Assembly (NCBI RefSeq): GCF_001007875.1
Contig: NZ_CP011412.1
Location: forward strand, 248,001-312,000
Direction: 5' to 3'
Source: Sedimenticola thiotaurini
GTDB lineage: Bacteria > Pseudomonadota > Gammaproteobacteria > Chromatiales > Chromatiaceae
Length of the DNA: 64,000 bases
The position numbers and the translations under genes were made by a program. Under the pieces are notes generated by a model, which was not told the DNA's origin, did no database searches, and saw only the letters and a list, made by a program, of their open reading frames with translations. This document shows, one piece after another, positions 35,127 to 43,121 of this stretch. How positions within the stretch are numbered: position 1 is the stretch's first letter; each line of letters starts with the position of its first letter.

Positions 35127-36296
35127 TCAGTCCGACATGCCTGCCGGGTGATTGATGAAGCGGTAAATCTTCTTAATCAGCGTACTGGTGTTAAATGGCT
35201 TCACAATAAAATCCACCGCACCCGCTTTGACGCTGTCAACCACGATATCCTTTGCCCCTTCGCCGGTGATCATGATCACCGGGATGGTGGTAAACTGTTT
35301 GACTGCCTTTATCCGTTGGGTGACCTCGATGCCGTTCTCATTGTCGAGATTCACATCCATCAGGATCAGGTCAGGTCGGCAGCGGCGCAATATGCCTAAT
35401 GCCTCGGTACCGGATGTGGCGAACTCCAGCTTCAGTCGTTCATTGATCAAGATCTGCTTGATCAATTTGTGCTGGAACTTGTCGTCATCAACCATAAGTA
35501 TGATGGGAACCTGGGCGGACAGCTTGCTCAGGGTGCGGGTCGCCTCCAGATGTGGCTCCAGATCAGTGCGCATATTCTCCGCCCACTGGCGCATCGGTTG
35601 CATGGCTTTGTCCAGATGTTTGAAGGGCTTCTCAATACCCTCTTTCTTCAGTTGCTCCAGTTCCCGCTCAATAATCGCGCCGTTCTCTGTTGCCCCGGCA
35701 TCGCCGGATGCCTTGGAACTGAGGGAGGCGTAGCATTTTTCCAACCGGTCCAGCGCCGTTGATTCCGCCTGTTGGGCCGACTGAACGGACTGCTCCATAA
35801 ACCGGTTGCCGGTCTCGGTATGTTTTTCGATCAAGGCATCCAGACCGGACAGATGGCGGGCCGGACCGGCAAAATCCTCCACCGTCGGTTCGTTGGCCTG
35901 TTGCAGCTCTTTCAATGCGCGGTACACCGAGTAGGGTAAACGAAATGGATCATTGGGCGGTGGCCAGAACAGAATAAAGTCGTCGAAATAGGCCTTCTTG
36001 CAGAGTGTGTAGACCGATTTCAGGTCATTCTTGTTACTGAGAATCAGGGTTCGGTGGGGGATGTCATGGACCTTTTCGCTCAACCGGTAGAGTCCCAGAT
36101 AGTAGAGTTTCGCCTTCTCCAGTTGATTGAATGCCAGGATCAGAAGGGCTGGTCGGTGTTTCTCAAAATCCTCAACGGTGTGATCAGCATCCGTGGAAAG
36201 AACAATATGGTCAAACTCATTCTTAAGTAGATCACGGACCAGTTCCGCGTCCGTGACTACATCAGTAGCGATCATTATTGGACCCGGACTGCTCAT
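35127..36296 (-). CDS. Two-receiver response regulator
   Basis: A 389-residue signalling protein with no DNA-binding or enzymatic output. The N-terminal region (about 5-130) has receiver-like fold elements but lacks the acidic pair and phospho-Asp, so it is a pseudo-receiver. A helical stretch with several Gln/Glu-rich segments (130-260) links it to a complete C-terminal receiver: LMVDDDKF, LILMDVNLDNENG with the phospho-Asp, MITGEG and FIVKPF. The gene overlaps the upstream REC-EAL gene by four bases (ATGA), so the two act together. It may serve as a phosphate sink or a scaffold regulating the phosphodiesterase. Confidence 0.85.
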   Translation of the reverse strand: MSSPGPIMIATDVVTDAELVRDLLKNEFDHIVLSTDADHTVEDFEKHRPALLILAFNQLEKAKLYYLGLYRLSEKVHDIPHRTLILSNKNDLKSVYTLCKKAYFDDFILFWPPPNDPFRLPYSVYRALKELQQANEPTVEDFAGPARHLSGLDALIEKHTETGNRFMEQSVQSAQQAESTALDRLEKCYASLSSKASGDAGATENGAIIERELEQLKKEGIEKPFKHLDKAMQPMRQWAENMRTDLEPHLEATRTLSKLSAQVPIILMVDDDKFQHKLIKQILINERLKLEFATSGTEALGILRRCRPDLILMDVNLDNENGIEVTQRIKAVKQFTTIPVIMITGEGAKDIVVDSVKAGAVDFIVKPFNTSTLIKKIYRFINHPAGMSD

Positions 36297-37486
36297 GAGA
36301 CGACCGGGATCAGGTTATGACGCCGTACTTCCCATTCGGTAATCCAGTGCTCCAGCTGTTCCGCCGGCATCGGCTTGGCAATGAAATAACCCTGTGCGTA
36401 ATCACATCCCATGGATTGGATGAGATCCCAGTCTGACTGGTCCTCTATGCCTTCCGCGACCGTTTTCATGCGCAGGTGTTTTGCCATACCGAGACTCGCC
36501 TCGACGATGGCCCTTAACGCCTCTTCCCGATATGCGCCGTGAATAAATCCACGATCAATCTTGAGTTCGTCAAACGGAATATCCCGCAATTGTGCAAGGG
36601 AGGAGTGGCCGGTACCGAAGTCGTCAATGGAAAGACCGATATGCTTCAGACGCAGACGTGTCAGAATATCCAGTGGCGCCAACGGGTTCTTCATCAGTCG
36701 ACTTTCAGTGACCTCCAGTACCAGACTGGAGTGGGGCACGTTTGCCCGCTCCAGTGCAAATGCTACCTCGTCGGCAAAGTCCAGGTTGGCCAGATTATCC
36801 ATGGAGATGTTCACCGCAACCTGTAGTGACAGCTCTGATTTAAGCCAGCGTGCCGCCTGCTGCAGCGCCATGTCGAGAACCTGACCGGTCAGTGCATCGA
36901 TCAGGTTGTGCTCTTCAGCGGTATCGATAAACTGGTCGGGAAAGACCAGTCCATCTTCCGGGTGCTGCCACCGAACCAGGGACTCCACACCACATAAACG
37001 GCCAGAAACAAGCTCCACCTGGGGTTGGTAATAGTTGACCAGTTCCCGGTTATCCAGTCCTTTTTGCAGCGCTTTTGCGTCATAGATCTTACCCGGAGCG
37101 CGACTGCTGCCTTTGGGGGCGCTTTTCAGAACCGCTTTTAGTTGGTCGGGTGTCACGGGTTTTCGCAATGCCCCCAGGACCTGCAGTTTGTGGGCCTCAG
37201 CAAGCCTTTTGGCCGTCTGCAGAATCCGTTCATCTTCACCGCTGATCAGGATCAACCCGCCGGTGTATCTGACCCGGTCCAGGTGTCGTATGAACTCCAC
37301 CCCGTCGATACCGGGCATTTGCAGATCCAGCAACAGCAGATTGAAGATTTCATCGCCCTGTTCCAGCATCAGCAGCGCGCGAATGGGGTTGGATATCGGA
37401 GTGATTTTTTTAAATCCTAGGTTGGCCAACTGCCGGGAAAGGATTTTGAGCATAAACTGCTCGTCATCAAGCAACAAAATATTCAT
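36293..37486 (-). CDS. Response regulator with EAL domain (c-di-GMP phosphodiesterase)
   Basis: A 397-residue protein: receiver at about 1-120 (LLLDDEQF, LLLLDLQMPGIDG), then an EAL domain at about 140-390. The catalytic set appears intact: the lead motif reads ESL instead of EAL but keeps the metal-binding Glu, followed by the Asn in NISMDNL, Glu in LEVTES, the Asp pair in IDDFGTG, Lys in LKIDRGF, Glu in AEGIED and QGYFIAKP. It should hydrolyse c-di-GMP in response to phosphorylation. It is followed by the two-receiver protein in the same operon and may oppose the GGDEF protein at 12-13 kb. Confidence 0.92.
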   Translation of the reverse strand: MNILLLDDEQFMLKILSRQLANLGFKKITPISNPIRALLMLEQGDEIFNLLLLDLQMPGIDGVEFIRHLDRVRYTGGLILISGEDERILQTAKRLAEAHKLQVLGALRKPVTPDQLKAVLKSAPKGSSRAPGKIYDAKALQKGLDNRELVNYYQPQVELVSGRLCGVESLVRWQHPEDGLVFPDQFIDTAEEHNLIDALTGQVLDMALQQAARWLKSELSLQVAVNISMDNLANLDFADEVAFALERANVPHSSLVLEVTESRLMKNPLAPLDILTRLRLKHIGLSIDDFGTGHSSLAQLRDIPFDELKIDRGFIHGAYREEALRAIVEASLGMAKHLRMKTVAEGIEDQSDWDLIQSMGCDYAQGYFIAKPMPAEQLEHWITEWEVRRHNLIPVVS

Positions 37487-37863
37487 GTCCTATCCGTGAC
37501 TGGCCAGCCTTATTCCGTGAGAAGTGCATTAATCGCCATCTCCATTGCCCAAAATCCTTTCCAATTCCAGCGCCTTGAGAGAAGTATAATCCCTCTTCCC
37601 GCGCTTGGCAGCAATTCCAAAGCAACTGTATACAGGGGAGTGGTTGAATTCAGACCGGGGATGGCCGGGGTCTGCGGGGGGGTGGCGCATCCGTACCGGG
37701 CAGATGACCTGACACAGGAGCTTTAGCCTCTGTTGCCGGATGGTTAGCGGTAATAGTTGTCTGAGGCGGTAGGAAGGGGAATCCCGGCTGACCTGTTGAG
37801 AGGGATAAAAAAAACCGCTACCCGGATAACCAGGTAGCGGTTTTTGAACTTCAGAAAGCGGAA
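37487..37863. other. Intergenic stretch between the EAL gene and phasin
   Basis: 377 bases. The right part contains the phasin terminator at 37807-37845. A weak open frame on the plus strand (37496-37726) has no ribosome site or recognisable product. Confidence 0.4.
37807..37845 (-). terminator. Bidirectional-type intrinsic terminator after phasin
   Basis: A 13-base perfect stem, AAAAACCGCTACC with GGTAGCGGTTTTT, loop of 10 bases, T-rich on either strand. It lies 19 bases past the phasin stop and could also stop plus-strand transcripts. Confidence 0.9.
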
Positions 37864-38268
37864 TTAAGCGGCTTTCTTGGGACCTACAGTTGCTTTTTTG
37901 GCTGCAGCAGGTGCCTGGCTGACGGCAGCGGTAGCGACTTCAACGCTCTTCTCTGCGATCTTCTGTGCTTCGGTGGAGAACTGGGTGCCGATGTTGGCAA
38001 CGGCCTGGGAGTCGGCAATCACTTTCTCGCCAATGGACTTGAAGGTATCGCCCTGTTTGCTCAGGAAGGATTCCAGAGCTTTCTGGTCGGTAATTTCGCT
38101 GGCGGAACGCATCTGCTCAAGACAGATTTCGGTGTAATCCCGAGCGCTGTTCAACTGGATCTCGAACAGTTTCTCAATGTTGTAGATGTAGAGCTTGTTC
38201 AGCTCCTGTACAGGAGCAAAAAAGGTCTGGGCCTGGGCAGTGAATTTCTCAAAAATTTCGTTAGTCAT
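37864..38268 (-). CDS. Phasin-family protein
   Basis: A 134-residue amphipathic helical protein of the phasin family, which coats polyhydroxyalkanoate granules. The family patterns are seen in FEKFTAQAQTFFAPVQELNKL (residues 5-25), a central LNSARDYTEICLEQMRSASE, and an Ala/Val-rich helix. It ends in an Ala/Lys-rich tail (APAAAKKATVGPKKAA), like the PhaM/PhaP tails that bind nucleoid or granule. The start at 38268 has AAGGAAGGA just upstream; an in-frame reading further up begins in AT-rich non-coding sequence. No polyester synthase gene is nearby. Confidence 0.88.
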   Translation of the reverse strand: MTNEIFEKFTAQAQTFFAPVQELNKLYIYNIEKLFEIQLNSARDYTEICLEQMRSASEITDQKALESFLSKQGDTFKSIGEKVIADSQAVANIGTQFSTEAQKIAEKSVEVATAAVSQAPAAAKKATVGPKKAA

Positions 38269-38509
38269 CGTGATTTCCTTCCTTGTGGTGTGGGGTTGTA
38301 TTGATGATGCGATGCAGCATAGCACTCTGAATGTTGCGGTGCAACATAAAACTTGCATATTTTTTATGGGAGTTATATCTCATTGATAATAATAAATATT
38401 TAATTGTTACAGGCAGATGTATTGGGGCCTCCTGATGTACTGGCCTGATTGCGAAAAAGCTAAAATTCACCTATCTTTCGCGATCCGATAGAGAAAAGGT
38501 AATCCGGCT

Positions 38510-39145
38510 ATGTGGAATGATCAGCAACTTCCTTTGACGCGCGTCAGGGGAGTGGGTCCGAGTGCCGCCACCAGAATGGGGCAGTGTGGGATCAATACCA
38601 TTGAGCAACTGGCCAATATGTCCATTGCTGAATTCAAACAGGTCTGTCCGACCCTGGAAAAACGGGCAGAGGCCTTCGTCAAGGGGGCGCGACGGCTGTT
38701 AAGGCGTATGGAGAGGGCTGAGCAGAGCGGCTCTAACGTTGGGACGGCTCTCCCAACCGATAGCGCCCCCGGCGGCGTGAATGGGACTGTTTCCCGGCCA
38801 GCGACTGGAAAGCCGCAGTCAGATGGGGAGCAAAGCGCCGGTCCCGTGGCGCTGGACCAAGACCCGGTGCACAGCGATGGGGCTGCACAGGAGAAAACAG
38901 AGAAGCAGAAAGCAAACAAGAAGAAGGCGGAGCCGGATGAAGAACTGGCCCACCAAAAGAAGAAAAAGAAGAAATCCAATAAAAAGACGGATGACAGGAA
39001 ATTATCCGAGGACAAGGAGAAGAGTAAAGAGAAGAAAAAGAAGAAAGAGAAGAAAGAGAAGAAAGAGAAAAAGGATAAGAAGGAAAAGAAAGAGAAGAAA
39101 GAGAAGAAAGAGAAGAAAGATAAGAAGGGGAAAAAGGCAAAATAG
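38510..39145 (+). CDS. Helix-hairpin-helix protein with poly-KKE tail
   Basis: A 211-residue protein with a split nature. Residues 8-60 form a helix-hairpin-helix motif (VRGVGPSAATRMGQCGINTI then EQLANMSIAEFKQVCP), a non-specific DNA-binding or protein-pairing fold. A Gly/Ser/Pro-rich linker covers about 70-125. The last 65 residues are almost only Lys and Glu with a few Asp, built from repeating KKE units encoded by a 9-base repeat (aagaaagag-like) from about 39020 to 39130. Such a tail is a charged coil. The plus-strand start at 38510 lacks a strong ribosome site, and the family is unknown to me. Confidence 0.7.
   Translation: MWNDQQLPLTRVRGVGPSAATRMGQCGINTIEQLANMSIAEFKQVCPTLEKRAEAFVKGARRLLRRMERAEQSGSNVGTALPTDSAPGGVNGTVSRPATGKPQSDGEQSAGPVALDQDPVHSDGAAQEKTEKQKANKKKAEPDEELAHQKKKKKKSNKKTDDRKLSEDKEKSKEKKKKKEKKEKKEKKDKKEKKEKKEKKEKKDKKGKKAK
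39019..39130 (+). repeat. 9-base KKE-coding simple repeat
   Basis: About a dozen imperfect copies of AAGAAAGAG encoding Lys-Lys-Glu, inside the tail of the helix-hairpin-helix gene. The unit is a multiple of three, so copy-number change would lengthen or shorten the tail without shifting the frame. Confidence 0.85.
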
Positions 39146-39362
39146 AGCCGGTGGAATTGCCCGGTGGTGTGGCGGTCACGGGATTTATTCAGAATAACGA
39201 ATATAATGCTGGCTATTCTGCGGGGGTTCACCTATAGTACCTGCAGCTACAGTTTTTGTGATAAGCAGTTTTGGTTGTTCCGATCTTGTTACCCCCTCAA
39301 TTCCTCGTTTCATTATCTGTAAGCAAAAAGCAAATTGTTAATTTATTACAGGTAAGATTTTT

Positions 39363-39560
39363 ATGGCTACAGGCACAGTAAAATGGTTTAACGAGGCCAA
39401 AGGTTTCGGGTTTATTTCTCAGGATGATGGTGGCCCGGATGTATTCGTACATTTCAACGCGATCGAAGGCTCGGGTTTCAAAACCCTGGCGGAAGGTCAG
39501 CCGGTCACTTTTAATGTCGAGAAAGGTCCCAAGGGTCTTCAGGCAAGCAAAGTCAGCTAG
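39363..39560 (+). CDS. Cold-shock protein, CspA family
   Basis: A 65-residue single OB-fold RNA/DNA-binding protein. RNP1 (GFGFISQ) is at residues 14-20 and RNP2 (DVFVHF) at 26-31; the start [11 protein letters not shown] is typical. It is preceded by a 217-base leader without another gene, as usual for cold-shock genes that use a structured, temperature-sensing leader, and is followed by a clear terminator at 39588. The next gene is a small RNA-recognition-motif protein, a frequent partner in proteobacteria. Confidence 0.95.
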   Translation: MATGTVKWFNEAKGFGFISQDDGGPDVFVHFNAIEGSGFKTLAEGQPVTFNVEKGPKGLQASKVS

Positions 39561-39587
39561 ACTTGGTATCGTTGTATAGATACTGGA

Positions 39588-39614
39588 GAACCCCGCTTAG
39601 GCGGGGTTCTTTGT
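39588..39614 (+). terminator. Intrinsic terminator after the cold-shock gene
   Basis: A nine-base stem GAACCCCGC/GCGGGGTTC with TTAG loop and T-rich tail, 28 bases past the stop codon and before the RRM gene. Confidence 0.85.
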
Positions 39615-39643
39615 TGTGTCACTCAACTATGTAGGGAGTTGTA

Positions 39644-39907
39644 TTGAAAAAGATATTTATCGGAAATCTGCCATCCAGCACCAGTGAAAACGACATTCAG
39701 ATGTTATTTGCCGAGTTTGGTACAGTCCGGACATTGAAACTCGTCATGGACCTCTTTTCAGGCCAATGCAAAGGCTTTGGTTTTATCGAAATGGAAGGTC
39801 ACGAAGCACGTGCCGCTATCGCCGGCCTGAATGGCAGGGAGTTTAACGGTAACCTGCTGAAGGTTAATTTTGAGACCCCCCGGCCGAATGGACGTCGTCG
39901 TCGCTAG
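39644..39907 (+). CDS. RNA-recognition-motif protein
   Basis: An 87-residue single RRM. RNP2 is KIFIGNLP at residues 3-10, and RNP1 is CKGFGFIEM near 42-50, with the usual beta-alpha-beta order. The basic end (RPNGRRRR) should help bind RNA. These proteins are common in cyanobacteria and proteobacteria and are often cold-induced. The start is TTG at 39644 with GGGAG five bases before it. It sits right after the terminator of the cold-shock gene, so it may be read-through- or separately controlled. Confidence 0.9.
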   Translation: MKKIFIGNLPSSTSENDIQMLFAEFGTVRTLKLVMDLFSGQCKGFGFIEMEGHEARAAIAGLNGREFNGNLLKVNFETPRPNGRRRR

Positions 39908-40085
39908 TCTCGCGATGCAACCGTCCCAATACTCCTCTGTTTAACCCTCCCGAATCTATTCCGCAGAGCCGCTGTCAGATTGGTAACGAGAGTCCGTTCT
40001 GAAACTGTAGCCGGTTGAATCACCGATACAGAAGAGGAGCGTCCGCACTTCCCTGTGCAAACGTCCATTCAGTTAACCAGATTGA

Positions 40086-40358
40086 TTACTCAGCGGCTGG
40101 CTTGTTTTCCTGCATCTGCATGGATTCAAAGGCGCTGAACTCTGCCTGGTCGATGGCCCCATTGGCATCCTTATCAATCGTAGTCCAGTTCTCGCTCAGG
40201 CTCACGTCCTTGGCCGCTTCCTCAGCGGTCAACTGTCCATCCTGGTTCTGGTCCAGGGTACCAAACTGGGCGGTATCCATATTGCCCGCATATGTGGCAG
40301 CGGATAACAGGGTGAATGCTGAAAAGCCGAGCAGTTTTATCATGGTTGAACGCTTCAT
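40086..40358 (-). CDS. Exported EF-hand protein
   Basis: A 90-residue periplasmic or secreted protein. A signal peptide (residues 1-24, LLGFSAFTLLSAATYA) precedes two EF-hand loops: DQNQDGQLTAEE near 36-47 and DKDANGAIDQAE near 62-73, each with the Asp-x-Asn/Asp-x-Asp/Asn-Gly pattern that binds Ca2+. It is one of the short CREC-like calcium-binding proteins seen in gammaproteobacteria. Alone in its unit, with no operon partner. Confidence 0.85.
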   Translation of the reverse strand: MKRSTMIKLLGFSAFTLLSAATYAGNMDTAQFGTLDQNQDGQLTAEEAAKDVSLSENWTTIDKDANGAIDQAEFSAFESMQMQENKPAAE

Positions 40359-40800
40359 TATTTATCTCCAAAATTTCTTAGTGGTAGATCCACACCCAGA
40401 CTAGAGCAGTATCTGTGCCAGCAATTTAAATATTAATAACATCAGTTACTTATTAGGATTCTTCGGGTGATGGATACCTGTCAGATGCGGTATCTGTCGC
40501 CCACAGGCAACAGCTTTACGGGCGCTTTTTTCAACTGGCTGATTTAGTACGATATTTCCCTGTTGCAAATTGGCGACAAGGGTCCGGTAGCGTGCTGGCG
40601 GGGGCGCCATTCAGCCCCATCTTCCGGAATTTTGTGCTGTATGGGGTGGTCGTCACGCCGATTCTGGAGAGTAATGAACCGGTGGTGGGGGCAATCTGAC
40701 CGGGTGGGTTGGGGATACCGGTAATAAGGTCTCCCCTGGACGACAATCGATGGACGGCGCTTCGCAACAGATCGATTGGTTGTCTTTCTGATGGGGCGGT
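40359..40800. other. Intergenic stretch without recognised features
   Basis: 442 bases between the EF-hand gene and the retropepsin-like gene. A 78-codon frame on the minus strand (40531-40767) has no ribosome site and an unlikely composition, so it is not called. Confidence 0.4.
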
Positions 40801-41301
40801 CTACTTCTCCGGGGCGCTGGCCAACAGTTCGCTGGAGGGGCAGTTACTGAGAATAAGATTGGGTGGGTCGAAGGAAAAAATAAACGGACCGGCCTGTTTC
40901 AGCGCGCTCAGGCCCAGTATCTGGCGTGTATTGCCCGGAAACACCGCGGCTTCGATATTGTCCAGCTGACAGCCGCCTCCGATATTGATCCGGGTGAGTC
41001 GATAGACCGGCACCACCAACTCGGTACCGTTGGCCAGAATGCCCCGCAACTCCCGCAGATACTCCGCCTGCTGGTTCTGTTCCAGCTCCCCCAGGGTCTG
41101 TTCATTGATGGTGGTGTAGCCAGAGCCGGTGTCCACCATGAAATCCATCGCCTCCAGGTCACCCACCGCTGCTTTGACATAGTAGGTGGTCGCGTTGCCC
41201 GCGCGCATCGGGATACTGGTGCCGAAGTCCTCGGCAGCAACAGTACTGCTGATTAATAGTGCACAGAGCCCGGCGAAGCTGCTTATGGTTGGTTTCATCA
41301 T
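40801..41301 (-). CDS. Retropepsin-like aspartic protease, exported
   Basis: A 166-residue protein with a signal peptide (about 1-23) and a single retroviral-type aspartic protease unit: active site FMVDTGSGYTTI near residue 54, and the second hydrophobic Gly motif ILGLSALKQAG near 130. Two such chains should pair to form one active site. Bacterial proteins of this clan are usually periplasmic. It carries two cysteines in the C-terminal half (GGCQLD, SNCPSS) that could form a disulfide. Alone in its unit; substrate unknown. Confidence 0.85.
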   Translation of the reverse strand: MMKPTISSFAGLCALLISSTVAAEDFGTSIPMRAGNATTYYVKAAVGDLEAMDFMVDTGSGYTTINEQTLGELEQNQQAEYLRELRGILANGTELVVPVYRLTRINIGGGCQLDNIEAAVFPGNTRQILGLSALKQAGPFIFSFDPPNLILSNCPSSELLASAPEK

Positions 41302-41727
41302 CTGATTCCCTGTCCCAGTTCATGGATAAACGGCAGAGTGTGGGCCGGCTGATACTTCATCCAGTGATATCAAACAATGCGGTATAAGATGCCGGGAGAA
41401 TTAATTCCCGGGACCTATGTTATGCGCCTGCCTGAAGAGCGGCTGTTAAGTTAAGTATCGGTTGATTTGGGGAAAAATTTAGAAAAGATTGGAAATAACG
41501 GATTGGAGTAAGGGGGGCACAGGGGTATCAAACGGAGATCAGAAAGCCTTCGATCTCCTTGTCTGAACGGCTAGAGGAAGGTGTTTCCGTGGAAAAAACG
41601 TTCCGACTGTGTTCATTTTGTCGAACTGCCGCTGGTCCGTCACTCGCTCTCTGTCGGGTTTTCCCACTTGCCCCGGGCTGTCCGTCACGATGAGTGACCA
41701 GTCTATCCAGATGCACAGGGCAGGCGG
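41302..41727. other. Intergenic stretch with one inverted repeat
   Basis: 426 bases between the protease gene and the NtrC-type regulator. A near-palindrome CCGGGAGAATTAATTCCCGG lies at 41392-41411, possibly an operator. A small minus-strand frame (41528-41716) has no recognisable product. Confidence 0.4.
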
Positions 41728-43119
41728 TCAGGTTTTCGTCTCTTTCAGACGTCTCTCAAGGGTTTTGTAATCAATTTTCAATATTCTTGTGGCTTCAGAT
41801 TTGTTTCCGCCCACTTCATCAAGCACTGCTCTCGAGTAACGTACTTCCAGTTCTTTCATGGTTAAGGTCAAGGGGACAGTAAATCCAGTCGTAAGGGCCT
41901 GCCCTGAATTCTTACAGGAAAAAACCCGACTTAACACATCAATGCTGAGGTTTTCTTCGGCTGATGAGAAAATCACGGCTCTCTCTATGACATTCTCAAG
42001 CTCCCTTACGTTGCCGGGCCATTCGTACTGTCGAAGCGCGCTGATAGCCGAATCCTCTATGGTTGATACGGGACGGTGATGCAACTGACAGTATCGAGCG
42101 AAAAACTCCCGGGCGAGATCAGGGATATCTTCAGGGCGTTCCCGTAGTGGCGGGATACGGATATGGATCAGATTAATGCGATGATACAGATCCAGGCGGA
42201 AACGCCCCGATGCAACCGCATCCTCGAGCGGCTCATTGGTCGCACAGATCAGACGGAACTTAACATCCACTTCCCGGTTCGAACCGATCGGACGAACCTT
42301 ACGCTCCTGGATCGCACGTAGAAGTTGGACCTGTATCTTCTGTGTCATGGAGTTTATTTCGTCAAGAAACAGGACGCCGCCAATCGCGGATTCGAGGATA
42401 CCTTTTCTGTTTGAAACGGCGCCGGTGAAGGCACCTTGTTTGTGCCCGAAAAGTTCAGACTCCGCTATGTCATCGGCAATAGTTGCGACATTCAAGGCTA
42501 CAAAGGGACCCGCACCGCCGTGCAAGGCGTGGGCTACCAGCTCTTTTCCCGTGCCGGTTTCGCCTTCCACCAGCACATTGGCTTCAACCTCCCGGGCAAT
42601 GGCGATCATCTCGCGAAGGGAAGTCATTGCAGCACTATTGCCCAGAATGGCATTAAGATACCTGTCTTGCTGCAGTTGTACCGGCTTTCCCTGAAGACGT
42701 TGCCGGACGTAGCGCTGGCTCATCGCTTTCTGCAAGGCCGCAGAGACCCCATCCACATCGAAGGGTTTAGCAACGAAGTCAAAAGCACCTAATTTAACGG
42801 CTTTTACAGCATTATCGAGGGATGCGTGCGCACTGACCACAATGATAGGAACCTGTGGATGCCGGGACTGCATCTCCTTAATCAGATCGAAACCATCTCT
42901 ACCCGGCATGAGTAAGTCTGTAAACACCAGTTCCGGTAAATCTTCATCTATATGATCGAGAAAGTCCTGCACGGAATCGTGCTGATCCACATGCTTGACG
43001 CCAAGTTCTTTTAATATGCGTACCAGGATCTCCGCGACCGCGGTTTCATCTTCTACTACAGCGACTTTCGACAGGTTGGAGTCGGACGGAAATGATCCTT
43101 GTGTTGCATCAGATGTCAT
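41728..43119 (-). CDS. Sigma-54-dependent response regulator (NtrC family)
   Basis: A 463-residue enhancer-binding activator. The receiver (about 15-135) has VVEDE and VFTDLLMPGRDG with the phospho-Asp near 66. The AAA+ domain (about 150-380) has Walker A EGETGTGKE, the sigma-54-contacting GAFTGA intact (near 230), Walker B VLFLDEIN, and the arginine-finger stretch FRLDLYHRINLI. A Fis-type helix-turn-helix follows (about 430-463, GGNKSEATRILKIDYKTLERRL). It begins two bases after the histidine kinase stop, so the two are one operon. The sox operon next door has a sigma-54 promoter, making this the likely activator. Confidence 0.95.
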   Translation of the reverse strand: MTSDATQGSFPSDSNLSKVAVVEDETAVAEILVRILKELGVKHVDQHDSVQDFLDHIDEDLPELVFTDLLMPGRDGFDLIKEMQSRHPQVPIIVVSAHASLDNAVKAVKLGAFDFVAKPFDVDGVSAALQKAMSQRYVRQRLQGKPVQLQQDRYLNAILGNSAAMTSLREMIAIAREVEANVLVEGETGTGKELVAHALHGGAGPFVALNVATIADDIAESELFGHKQGAFTGAVSNRKGILESAIGGVLFLDEINSMTQKIQVQLLRAIQERKVRPIGSNREVDVKFRLICATNEPLEDAVASGRFRLDLYHRINLIHIRIPPLRERPEDIPDLAREFFARYCQLHHRPVSTIEDSAISALRQYEWPGNVRELENVIERAVIFSSAEENLSIDVLSRVFSCKNSGQALTTGFTVPLTLTMKELEVRYSRAVLDEVGGNKSEATRILKIDYKTLERRLKETKT

Positions 43120-43121
43120 TA

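Noticed and set aside
39019-39130. Tandem repeat considered as a CRISPR array
   Set aside because: The 9-base unit has no spacers and encodes a regular KKE tail in a larger open frame.
40531-40767. 78-codon minus-strand frame
   Set aside because: No start signal or homology pattern that I can recognise.
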